A stretch of 64,000 bases of DNA from Lepidostoma basale. Lineage: Eukaryota > Arthropoda > Insecta > Trichoptera > Lepidostomatidae. Positions 41,001 through 50,160 of the stretch are shown in pieces; positions within the stretch are counted from its first letter, which is position 1, and each line of letters opens with the position of its first letter. Below the pieces are notes generated by a model. It made no database searches and was not told where the DNA came from. It was given only the letters and a program-made list of their open reading frames with translations. The position numbers and the translations under genes are program-made. The stretch spans positions 620,001 through 684,000 of the forward strand of contig JAHDVF020001467.1 in NCBI GenBank assembly GCA_022606425.2. Direction: 5' to 3'.

Positions 41001-41230
41001 AATGTTTCTTGAACAATGATGTAAAACTCCTTATGAAATAATTAATACGAATGAAAGCGTCTGTTTTCTAGAAGTTTTATTATTATTTATGGAAATGAAA
41101 TGTTTCGCATTTCCATGACATTATCGAATGTCTGTACATTTAATAATGTCTTGGATTGGCGAAACATGTCATTCCAATAAATATTAATAAATTTCTAGAA
41201 AACAGATGTTTTTACTCGTTTTAATTATAA
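41001..41230. repeat. FB-A, full copy
   Basis: Left terminus TGTTTCTTGAACAATGATG at 41002, both arms and both core regions. Plus-strand core TTTAATAATGTCTTGGATTG, GCGAAACATGTCATTCC. Three FB-A copies within 750 bp suggest preferential insertion into one another. Confidence 0.8.
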
Positions 41231-41834
41231 ATATTTTTATAAAATTTTCTATACCAATAAAGATAATAAATAGGGTAATTTGTATAGCGCCTTTTTCGTT
41301 AGAAACTCATCTCTACGGCCCTTACTGAATTACTCCCATCAAGAACTTCGTCCATAACGCAATACCTTCATCAGTATGCTAGTATTACTCGCTTCAAATG
41401 TCGTATCAAATACTGTTCTTATTTTATTACCTGTGTACATACGATAAACTTGCCAAATGGCATCACACATACCTGTCTACATTGTATAGATGACGTAGAC
41501 GCCACATGTCACCATTTGCGGTTAAGTAATGTCGTAAATAAATATGACATATTTTCATTAACATTCCTCCATTCAGCATTATACAGTATGAAAATGGCTT
41601 TGATACAATATTTGTTAATGAATGGAATGATGTCCGACGAAACTGTTTTTTTAAATAATCAAGTGATTAATCATTATTATCGTCGTGTCAATGGCAAGCT
41701 AGTTTTGTAGGTCCTAAAGTAGACCATATCTATTGCCATTGTGGTGGAAGGTTTTGCTGACATTGTGTCGTTTCCAGTTTAGTAGTATCACACGTGAAGG
41801 CCACACTATCGTGTTTATTGAACACATTTTGCAG
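41231..41834. other. No gene; AGCGCC motif and repeat L
   Basis: AGCGCC motif at 41279-41327; repeat L at 41684-41765. The 86-codon frame (41450-41710) has no domain I recognise. Confidence 0.45.
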
Positions 41835-41935
41835 ATTTTCGTTTTTTTACTATATTTTATGGGATAAACATGTTTCACCTTAAATGAGAATCATCAAATA
41901 TTGTTGATAATGCACTAGCGACATTTGATAAATCC
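41835..41935. repeat. FB-A fragment
   Basis: CTATATTTTATGGGATAAAC, ATGTTTCACC, ATCATCAAATATTGTTGATA. One arm and part of the loop, broken by the LINE-R fragment. Confidence 0.55.
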
Positions 41936-42140
41936 TATCGCCTCGCCATCTTTTAGGTGGTCTTCCTGCAGGTCGATTTCCTGTTGGTACTTTATTTGCG
42001 GCTATACTTATCACTCTTTTAGAACACGTTCTTTCCACATGATCTCTCCAGTAGCGTCTTCTCAGTCTTCCCCATCGCACGACATCTTCTACATTGCAGA
42101 TCTTTCTTATTTCAAAATTTCATATTCTGTCGCGAATCAT
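41936..42140 (-). mobile_element. LINE-R 3' end fragment
   Basis: The minus strand encodes KICNVEDVVRWGRLRRRYWR, DHVERTCSKRVIS, ANKVPTGNRPAGRPPKRWR. Closest to 38690-39085 and without its own GAA tail. Confidence 0.8.
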
Positions 42141-42257
42141 ATCACTCCTATAAAATATTGTAAAATAGCTTTAAAATTAACATGTGTTTAAAATATTAAC
42201 AAATATTTTACATAGATTTATTGTTTTTGGCATGTGATATAAAACTAATTATTTAAT

Positions 42258-42452
42258 ATTCTTCTTCTTTCGCCTAGCCATTTCCCGTTATTTGGGGTCG
42301 GCTCTCCTAATAAAGCTCCGCCAAGTCTCATGATCCAGGGTCATCTGGCTGTCTAGTACCAGCGAATTCAGGTAGTTCCCAACTGTGGACATCCACGTTG
42401 CAGGAGGTCGACCTGGTCCCCTCCTTCCGACTTCCAGTTGCAGGGTCATGTG
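42258..42452 (-). mobile_element. LINE 3' end, unassigned family
   Basis: The minus strand: CATGACCCTGCAACTGGAAG, GGGGACCAGGTCGACCTCC, GCCGACCCCAAATAACGGG, AAAGAAGAAG. Coding-like GC content and a GAA-type tail support a LINE C-terminal fragment (GPGRPPATWMST-like in translation). Confidence 0.65.
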
Positions 42453-42464
42453 AACAACTTATTT

Positions 42465-42682
42465 AATAAAAAAATATAAACTAAATGTCTGTTTTCTAAA
42501 AGCTTTGTAATGTTTTATGGAAATGACACGTTTCATTTTGCTAAGTCATCATTTAATAATGCATTAGCAAGGCGAAACATGTCGTTGGCATAAAATCTAA
42601 TTAAAATTTTAGATAACAGACGTTATCATTCATATTATTGATTTAATACAGAGTTTTACATTATTATTCAAGAAACAATAAA
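42465..42682. repeat. FB-A, full copy
   Basis: Left arm from AAATGTCTGTTTTCTAAAAG; core on plus strand TTTAATAATGCATTAGCAAG, GCGAAACATGTCG; right terminus TTCAAGAAACAATAAAT at 42664. The arms pair over most of their length. Confidence 0.78.
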
Positions 42683-42964
42683 TATAATAATGAACACCTT
42701 TTACTTCTACCTTATATTTTTTATATACACGCCTGTGATATTTAAAGGTTGAATTTACGCTGAAATTTAGACCGCTAAGCGAACGTTACTCTCTCGTCAC
42801 ATTCTCTGTCGACGCATTTTGAATAAAATGACACATTTAAAACGAACTTCTTACTAACCGAATAACTTTTGCATTTATTGATTATTTCAGTATTTTCCTT
42901 GAAAATCAAGGAATCAATAAACACACTGTGTACTTTAATAAAAAAAATATGTCACATCACTTGG
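42683..42964. other. No feature recognised
   Basis: AT-rich with a short complex patch at 42770-42820. Confidence 0.35.
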
Positions 42965-43700
42965 TCTGTTATACTTCATGGGAAAGAATGTAGTGAGCGT
43001 CATATGCTACGCGCACGATGCTGCACTGATAGCAGAGTTGTAAAACGAAATGCAAAGACTAATTCCAGAAATCTCAACAAAAATCATGACATTTTCCAAA
43101 GAACATTTATGATGCAGATTATCCATAATGACAGAATGCTGGAACAGGTTACGAAATTTAGATATCTGAGAGTGGATCTGCTCAGTCAAAACGACCCTGT
43201 CAGCGAAATAATGGGACAAGTCAACAAAGCTTTAGCAGTATCAGTTTTTCTCAAGGTGATTATATTGATAAAGAAATAAATGAACACTGACAGTAAGGTC
43301 AAATCATACAAAACCTGCTTAAGGTCTATATTGACATATGGCAATGAGACCAGAGCGGATACCCCAAGAACGTAGGCTAAAAAGCGGGTGGCTGAGATGC
43401 AGACGCTGAGAACAATCGCAGGAAGGACTGTTCAAGATAGGGTGGGGAACAAGGCTGTCCTCGAAATCTGCAAGGTGAAAGATATTGTCAGATGAGGCAA
43501 ACAACCCAGAAGACACTGGAATGCGAACGTTCAGAGGATATATCTGTCCAGAATCCCACACGTTGTGATGCATCAAATTCCTGTTAGCTACCGTCCCACG
43601 GATGACAGTCGAGACTTCCCAAGAGAAGCCAGCCTGAAGTACAGGAATAGACCAAAGCCCTATAAGCAGAAGAATAAGAAGAAGAAGAAGAATATACACA
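42965..43700 (+). mobile_element. LINE-R with reverse transcriptase active-site remnant
   Basis: The longest LINE-R copy. Frame pieces include CYAHDAALIAE (43005-43037), the RT catalytic box in which the first Asp of YADD has become His, so the enzyme would be dead. Then KFRYLRVDLLSQNDPVSEIM (43160-43215), YGNETRADT-like, RVAEMQTLRTIAGRTVQDRV (43390-43440) and VLEICKVKDIV. It ends with GAAGAATAAGAAGAAGAAG. Frameshifts occur throughout. Confidence 0.83.
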
Positions 43701-43904
43701 CACTTGAGATCCTTATGGATGCAACTTATTAATCTGTCAAAACTGCCTCTTTCCTGGGACTATTAAGAACAAACTGTTTAGTAATTTTCGAGAAAATCAG
43801 AGACAGACAGACAGACAAACATTCAATTTTAAAATATATATATATAGATTAATCACAATCTAAGAGCTTCATTTCCACTGCAATTCTTCTACATTTTTCA
43901 TAAT

Positions 43905-44030
43905 TAACTAACCATCACGCCGTCTCAGAAGTAGGCAGAAATAATGGACCGCCACACGGTTCATTCCTGACATTTATTCTTCATTATTTTGCTAATTCCA
44001 TGCTTCACTTCCATAGATAAGGAATTCACA
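43905..44030 (-). mobile_element. LINE-T with large internal deletion
   Basis: The terminal block (TAACCATCACGCCGTCTC, GTAGGCAG) is joined near 43980 directly to the far-upstream SEAWNW-type block (AATTCCATGCTTCACTTCC). Roughly 350 bp of coding sequence are missing. Confidence 0.7.
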
Positions 44031-44117
44031 ATTATTAATTCAGGAGATATTGTATTCGTCAAATGCATTCTTGGAATCATGACAATGAGACAGAAAAACA
44101 ATTGTAATTAAAAAATT

Positions 44118-44592
44118 TAACTAACTAACCATCACGCCATTTCCCCGGAGGGGTAAGCAGAGAGGATGGATCTCCACAATGCTCTGTCCTGGCATACCTC
44201 TCGGGATTCCTCTACATTCATGCATCGAACCATGCACGCACGTCGATTATTTCGACTTCGAATGTGACCGCCTTTTAGTAATTGATTAATTTGGTCATGC
44301 CATGTTTTCCTCGGTCATCTTTTTCCACTCACGCTGCTTGTGTACAACTTTTTAACCATTCTACTCTCATCCATTCGTTCCATATTTCCAAACCATCTCA
44401 GGGTTCTTTTTTTTAATTTTATCCATGATGCAGTCATCTGCCTTATATTTCTTTCTTATTTCATCGTTCGGTATTCTATCATACAACGTTTTCCCGCACA
44501 TTATTCTAAGTGTTCTCATTTCTACGGCGTTTATCCTGCTTTCATCCTTATTTTGCTAGCTCCAAGCTTTACTTCCATTTATTTATAAATAT
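44118..44592 (-). mobile_element. LINE-T subfamily c, 3' end
   Basis: Mirrors 34735-35245 closely: the TSSVSGKR-type block, LRRWFGNMERM-like, and the CCCC-TCC-GGGG hairpin with TTAG tail at 44118-44130. The minus strand is interrupted by small indels. Confidence 0.83.
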
Positions 44593-45157
44593 TGAACTTA
44601 TGAATGGCTGAATAGAGTTTTGTTTATCTCTGGTGTAATGACAATACAAGTTTTCAGAAGCGAGGTACCCGGCGCCCATAAAGATGTAGGCGGTGTACGG
44701 GTGTACCCAACCTGCTCGCAGTACCGCCCGTGTATGAGTGCCAATGAATGCCTGGCAGGCGGCCAAGCCTATTTGATTTCGCGCCAACGGCAACCGAGTC
44801 GCGCACCTTCGCCATATTATGCTGCTCAGCATATACACGACTACTTAAGACTCGATAGTTTACGGCGTCTTAAATCTATCGTCTTTAAGTATACGATGGT
44901 TACTAGTTTAATGATGCATATATTACTCCCATTTCGAGATCCGTCTCTACCGAAAACTGGGCCTCCTTGGAAGAGACAGATTTGTGATTGTTCGATAGAT
45001 TCATTGTTGTCAGATCATTATATATAATACAAAACGTTCATGCAATGATTCCATCTTCTGAGTTTTATTGTATTTTGACTCAAGAGATTTCAATTCTTAG
45101 ACGAATGTGTGTGAAATATGTATAACGACCGACGTATATGTCTGGTAAATATATATT
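44593..45157. other. No gene; GC island at 44645-44835
   Basis: 44645-44835 is GC-rich and unique (GGCGCCCATAAAGATGTAGG at 44669). Frames of 89 and 135 codons run antiparallel through it, but neither has a domain and both extend into repeats; non-coding is likelier. Confidence 0.45.
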
Positions 45158-45392
45158 AACGATCTTCATGACCGATTGGTAAGTGCTTTGACTGCCACCC
45201 CGAAGGCCCCGGCAGTGTGATTATCACACTGTTTTTAGTCTGGTGTAGAATTCATGTGACAATAAAACGGTGATAGATTAGCTACCTATTATATGTCACG
45301 AAAATCAATATGATAGCTATACCCTTTACATCGATTTGGCTCGCGCTGTAATGATGTAAAGAGCGATTCAACATCATAATAATAATATGATA
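45158..45392 (+). mobile_element. SINE-1, tail type I, plus strand
   Basis: The only plus-strand SINE-1. The head (GACCGATTGGTAAGTGC) is changed in the A box and the B box is deleted (GAAGGCCCCGGCAGTG joins across). The body and tail (ATCGATTTGGCTCGCGCTG, AAAGAGCGATTCAACATCAT) and an AAT microsatellite end (45380-45390) are intact. Confidence 0.85.
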
Positions 45393-45461
45393 GACAGTAA
45401 AATGTAAATATAAAGAGTGAATGCAGTGCTAATAAAGGTTTTATGAACTAATTAATAAACT

Positions 45462-45800
45462 AACCATCACGCCATCAAAATGATTCATACATCGTGTCAT
45501 GCACGAACGTCGATTTCTTCGGCTCCTCACGTGGCCGACATTCAATATTTGATTTATTTGATCGTGCTATGTTTTTTCTCGGTTATACTCTATTTCTAGT
45601 TCCATTAACATCTTTTAAATAAACATTTTTTATCATCCTTTCTTCATTCATTCTTTACATGTGCCCAAATTATCTTAATTTTCCTTTCATTATTTTGTTC
45701 ATAACACTTTCATTCGCACCGCATTACCTTCTTAAATTTTCTTTCGAAACTCTATCATATACAGATTTAACACAGATTCGTCCAAGAGATCTCATCTTAA
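45462..45800 (-). mobile_element. LINE-T 3' end, tail hairpin deleted
   Basis: TAAACTAACCATCACGCCATC is joined directly to CATACATCGTGTCATGCACG, so ~60 bp including the terminal hairpin are missing. The rest of the coding block to about 45800 is recognisable. Confidence 0.75.
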
Positions 45801-46244
45801 CTATTATAATGTATCTAATTTATTTTCATTGTTTTTTTTAAATAACAGATTATTGCTTACACACGTATGATATCAGTTCAAATGAACAATAAAAATTCTA
45901 GCCCCAGATAGTTGGCGAAATGAAGACATCAGTTTTTTTTCTCAATTCTTAAGAAAAAATTCTACTCATTTTTACCTGGCGCATATCCAAAATATTTCAT
46001 CAACTAATCCCCATCAACAGAGAAGAATTTCGACTCCACAAACATTGCGAAATGTTTAATTATCCAATAATTAAAACCGCCCAATCAAAATGTCTGCATC
46101 TACCGTTAAATTTATTTGTTTTTAAGTGATTTTGTTTTGAACATACATAAAAGTCTTAATTAAAAATCTTAAAACATATTCTATTTATACGTAAATTTAA
46201 TACTACTGACCCTATACTAACCCTTCTGGGCCCCATTAAAAGAT
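45801..46244. other. No feature recognised
   Basis: AT-rich, no repeat match identified. Confidence 0.35.
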
Positions 46245-46500
46245 ATTTTTCGGCAGCCTGTCCCCATCCACTGCTGGACGTAAGCCTTTCCACCCTCACG
46301 TTGGTGTTCTCCGGGCCCTTCCCCCATCATCGTTCCATCTGGTAGGCTGTCTCCCGACACTTCTCCGGCCTAACCTAGGCCTCCATTCAATAACCCTCTG
46401 GCTCCATCTTCCATCATCCCGTCGGCATGCATGTCCAGTCCATTGCCATTTCATCCCCGCAATGCGTATCTATATCAGTGACCCTTATATGACATTTCAA
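46245..46500 (-). mobile_element. LINE-P fragment
   Basis: CATCCACTGCTGGACGTAAG, TCCGGGCCCTTCCCCCATC, CAGTCCATTGCCATTTCATC: the minus-strand 3' coding end of the same family as 39450 and 53005. No open frame. Confidence 0.6.
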
Positions 46501-46504
46501 GATA

Positions 46505-46690
46505 TATTTCATTAAGATGAACAGTTCAGCTGTTTGTTATATGCAGACGATGCTGTGTTAACCGCTGACAGTATGGAAAATAAGTCTTTGTATCAAAAAT
46601 GTACGAAGTCTAAATGACCTCCAGTCTGTTTTATTCTCTTTCAGGTAGGCACCATATCTCACAGCCGTACATCAAGATGCTTCCTATATA
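46505..46690 (+). mobile_element. LINE fragment with intact YADD codons
   Basis: LLYADDAVLTADSMENKS is encoded across 46530-46590 (YADD codons at 46540-46551), the catalytic box C of a LINE reverse transcriptase. A scrambled LINE sequence (CTCACAGCCGTACATCAAG) follows. Too short to assign to a family. Confidence 0.65.
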
Positions 46691-47285
46691 CTTACTTACT
46701 TAAACAGCCTTGGTCGTCCACGGTTGGACATAGACCTCCCCCATACTTCTACACGTACTCCTGTCTTATGGCTTTCGCATCAAATTGCCAGTAATTCTTC
46801 GAATGTCATCGGACCATCGTGTGAGGAGTCTCCCTCTGTTTCTTTTATCTTCGCGGGGTCTCCTTTCCACCACCTTTCTGGTCCATCTATCGTCTACCAA
46901 TCTGGCAACATGTCCTGCATATCTGTTACTCCCGACCTTCTGCGTATTTCAGTATTTCTTATCCGGTCTGAGAGTCTTACACGTAACATGGCTCTTTCGT
47001 GTTTCCTCTGTGCTACACGGAGTCTCCTTATGGTCGACTTGGTGAGGGTTAGATTTTCTGCTCCATATGTCAGTACTGGAAGTACGCATTGATCATTTGC
47101 GTTTCAGACATCGGGGAATGTTACTATCAAAGAACTTCTTCAAGTTGCCATATGTCGCTCACCCAAGACCGGTTCTCTTCTGAAGCTCAGCAGTCTGATT
47201 ATCTCTGGAAAGTAAGATGTTGTGACCGAGATACTTGTATTCACTGACTTCTTCTATTAGCTGATTGTCAATCTCTACAGCACGA
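46690..47285 (-). mobile_element. RTE-type LINE 3' end
   Basis: Minus strand, from AVEIDNQLIEEVSEYKYLGH and NILLSRDNQTAELQKRTGLG (47280-47159), through VLPVLTYGAENLTL and RLRVAQRKHERAMLRVRLSD, TEIRRRSGVTDMQDM, to DPAKIKETEGDSS and a terminal MSNRGRPRLFK-like end. Frameshifts and stops are present. It is related to 15841-16453 but a distinct subfamily. Confidence 0.8.
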
Positions 47286-47754
47286 AAGAGAAAATGGCCG
47301 TTCACAGTAGAGTTCTGGTTCCAACCCTTGTGTATGGAACCGAAGCGTGGAAGTGGCAGAAGAAGAATGAGAGCAGAATAAATGCGGTAGAGATGGAATC
47401 CCTTAGACGTATGTGTACTAGAACGATTTACCACAGAATTTCAAATGCTGTTATAAGAAAGGAATGTAGAGCCGAAAAAGGTATTATGAATAAAATTATG
47501 AAAGGATCGCTGCGTTGATTCGGACATATGGAAGAATGGTTAAGAAAGTATACGTTAACGATGTAAACGGAGTACGGGGTCGAGGTAGACCGAGGAAAAT
47601 ATGGCATGACCAAATCAATCATATTTTAAAGGTTGGTCGTGTAAGAAGTCGGAAGAATCGACGTGCGTGTATGACTCGTATAAATGTGGAGGAATCTAGA
47701 GAAGTGTGTCAGGATAGAGTAGCGTGGCGGTCTATTCTCTCTGCCTACCCCTGA
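47286..47754 (+). mobile_element. LINE-T 3' end
   Basis: KMAVHSRVLVPTLVYGTEAW, KWQKKNESRINAVEMESLRR, ECRAEKGIMNKIMKGSLR then a TGA replacing Trp, and a small deletion at 47520. It ends at SAYP (CTGCCTACCCC), so the tail with its hairpin is lost. It abuts the opposite-strand RTE at 47285. Confidence 0.82.
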
Positions 47755-48402
47755 TGATTTGTTATTGTTGTTGTTAACACAACATCTGTTCTGAGTGGCA
47801 TACATACGTTTGATTAATGCTCTTAAGGACTGCATAGTCTGGGCTGTACCTTGCTGCTAGCAACAAGTTAACGATCAAGAAGCAAGAATTATGATTTTCA
47901 ATTTGTATGTATAATTCTCCCTACAACGAGTTTAATTCAATATTAGTATCGAACATCAGTAACATTATTCATACTTTCCCCCTGCAAGGTAAAGACCGAG
48001 GTAATGTTCAACGTGAATTTATGTCTTCCTATATTGTGAACCTGAATTAATAATATTCAACGTTTTTGAAAATATCGATTCTTCCAATTGTATCTAAAAT
48101 AACATAATATAAAAAAAATACACATGCTATCTTAAGATACAAAAAATACTCATGCTATCTTAAACATGACGAGAATTAAAAACGTAAATACGATTACGGG
48201 ATCCCACGGTGTAATAGCTATTAGTTTGTAAAAAAAATGATTCATGTTAATAACAATACCTACTTTCATTATTAAAAACGAGGTATAACAAATAAAACAG
48301 ATAATCTTAGAAGGTAAGAACTTAAAAGGTCGTACAAAAAAAAATATAGTAAAAATATTTTGTGCTATTTTTCTATATTATAAACATAATTATCAGTTAT
48401 TA
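47755..48402. other. No gene; short tandem duplication near 48110
   Basis: ACATGCTATCTTAAGATAC and ACTCATGCTATCTTAAACAT (48121, 48150) are a ~30-bp imperfect tandem pair. 47780-47870 resembles decayed LINE sequence but cannot be assigned. Confidence 0.4.
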
Positions 48403-48615
48403 ATTGTTTCTTGAACAGTGATGTTACACTCTATATTAAATAATTAATACGAATGAAAACGCCTGTTTTCTAAAAGTTTTATTATATTTTATGTAAATGA
48501 CATGTTTCATCTGTCTGAGGCATTATCAAATGAGACATTTGATAAACATGTCATTCACATGAAATAAATAAAATTTCTAGAAAACAGACGTTTTCTACGT
48601 ATTATATATAGTTTT
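48403..48615. repeat. FB-A, full copy, core deleted in one arm
   Basis: Left terminus ATTGTTTCTTGAACAGTGAT (48406), full left arm; the right arm reads TTTGATAAACATGTCATTC, so stem II and GAAAC have been deleted. The right outer arm is intact to AACAGACGTTTTC. Confidence 0.78.
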
Positions 48616-49417
48616 TAGTAATGTGAAAATAAAATATCGAACAAGTATTCTAAGTCTGAGTATTTGAGATGGGAAAATTAGAAAAAAATCTAAACTTGTG
48701 TATAAATTATTTATATTTGTTTTATTATTATAATCTAATATAATACGCGCTCAAGTTGCGTTTATTACATTGAGGCTCTATTGAATTTTAAATTTGCGAA
48801 AGTAATTGATTTATACACGTGTGTTACATTTTGAAAACTTAAGATTTTAGCAATAATATTCCATAAAGTGAATTTTCATTAATCAAAACCCTATTTTTTC
48901 TACCTTTATTAAAAAAACATAAACCATTGAAATATAAAGGACGGTTTAATAAATACATTATTCCCATGCAAACTACATACAAAATTAAGGTGGGTTGGTT
49001 CTTCTAACTCACAAAATGGTATGTATAATTCGCCAAGAATTGATGGGTTTTGGAAAATGTTCCATGATTTTTTTTCGGTTTAAATCAATATGAAAAAGAA
49101 TTAGCCGGTTTCGTGTGAAACACGTATATTCGTATGCGAATCATAGCAACACCTCTCCGTTATTTTTCAGGAAAGAATTTTCTTAAAGAAAAAATAATTA
49201 GAAATTTATTACAATTTATATTAAGAAATTTATATTAGAGAAAAGAACTATTAAAATATGTGTTTATTCCTACTCGCCGCTAGAGGCGCTCTATCTTCGC
49301 TTTGGTTTAAGCCGTGACAACAACCACCAAAAATACTCGTATAAACTTTTCATAATTATGAATTAAAATACTATTATTATATCGTTCTCCCGAAAATGAA
49401 AAGTACAACTTTCTTTA
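48616..49417. other. No gene recognised
   Basis: 48960-49320 is more complex: ACCGGTTTCGTGTGAAACACG-like symmetry at 49106 and TCGCCGCTAGAGGCGCTC at 49273. Nothing assignable. Confidence 0.4.
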
Positions 49418-49800
49418 TTGTTTCTTGAACAATAATATTAAACTATTTTAAAAATGAAAACGTACGTTTACTAAAAATTTTATTATACTATATGGAAATA
49501 ACACGTTTCGCCTTGGTAAATCAATATCAATTGTTTAAATATTGCATGGAATGATTCATCAGCTTTCCCGTGGCTTTCCACCTTGATTCTGGATCAATGT
49601 GGAAAACACCGGGAAACTACCACGATAAAAAAAAGATCTTATTCACATCCCAAGAACCAGCAAAGTTGTCAATAGACTTTGCCACAAACCAATCCCTAGA
49701 ATGAAACCAGAATATGTTTTTGTAACGCCTTAACATGGCGAAGCATGTCATTTCCATAAATATAATAAATCTTCTAGAAAACATACGTTCTTGTAATACT
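49418..49800. repeat. FB-A interrupted by unknown ~170-bp insert
   Basis: Left arm from TTATTGTTTCTTGAACAATA; then, at about 49545-49715, a non-repeat insert containing TTTCCCGTGGCTTTCCACC and its inverse GTGGAAAACACCGGGAAAC; then right arm AACATGGCGAAGCATGTCAT, CTTCTAGAAAACATACG. Confidence 0.65.
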
Positions 49801-49890
49801 TTAATTTATAAATATCCATAATTGTTAACGCTAAGGCTGTGGAAATCCACAATAATATACGTTGGAAAAAAATATTTTAAAAATATAAAA

Positions 49891-49932
49891 AAAAACACGA
49901 CACGGAGGATACCTCCTATCTTCAGGTGTAAA
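49891..49932 (-). ncRNA. Hammerhead-like motif, FB-F left arm (deleted site)
   Basis: Minus strand: ACAC, CTGAAGA (49924-49918, intact), TA, GGAGG-TAT-CCTCC, then only G before TGTC and GTGT. The AAACA stretch is missing, so GAAA is lost while stem I (ACAC/GTGT) is kept. Confidence 0.55.
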
Positions 49933-50084
49933 AATGTAATAAAAACTAAACAAAGAAAGAAAAATATAAAAAACGAATTTAAAATTCGAAACCATAATTA
50001 AAATATTAAATTATTGTAATTTTTAATGCGTTTATAAATTGTATTTTAGTATTTTCTTGTTTAGTTTTTATTAGATATATTTTT

Positions 50085-50123
50085 ACACCTTAAGATGGAG
50101 GTATCCTCCGAAATATGTCGTGT
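50085..50123 (+). ncRNA. Hammerhead-like motif, FB-F right arm
   Basis: ACAC (50085-50088), CTTAAGA (50089-50095; G5 to T), T, stem II GGAGG-TAT-CCTCC (50097-50109), GAAA (50110-50113), TAT, site GTC (50117-50119), GTGT (50120-50123). Stem I pairs perfectly over 4 bp. The two arms of FB-F carry complementary defects: this arm kept GAAA and lost G5, the other kept CTGAAGA and lost GAAA. Confidence 0.65.
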
Positions 50124-50160
50124 TTTTTTAAATATTTTAAAATTATTTTCTGGATTAAAC

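Larger units (their letters stand above)
49840..50160. repeat. Foldback element FB-F
   Basis: Arms at about 49863-49985 and 50030-50150, with AAAAACACGACACGG and CGTGTTTTTTT, AATATTTTAAAA blocks, and the inner pair TAATAAAAACTAAACAAAG and TTGTTTAGTTTTTATTAG. Both arms carry hammerhead-like cores in opposite orientation. Confidence 0.78.

Noticed and set aside
40502..41230. FB-A as an ordinary TIR MITE moved by a DNA transposase
   Set aside because: Not fully excluded, but I see no constant short target duplication, arms often occur singly or truncated, and the hammerhead-like core in each arm has no role in cut-and-paste movement.
44620..45027. 135-codon plus-strand frame in a GC island
   Set aside because: It starts in AT-rich repeat DNA, crosses a GC island that is also open on the other strand, and shows no recognisable protein features.
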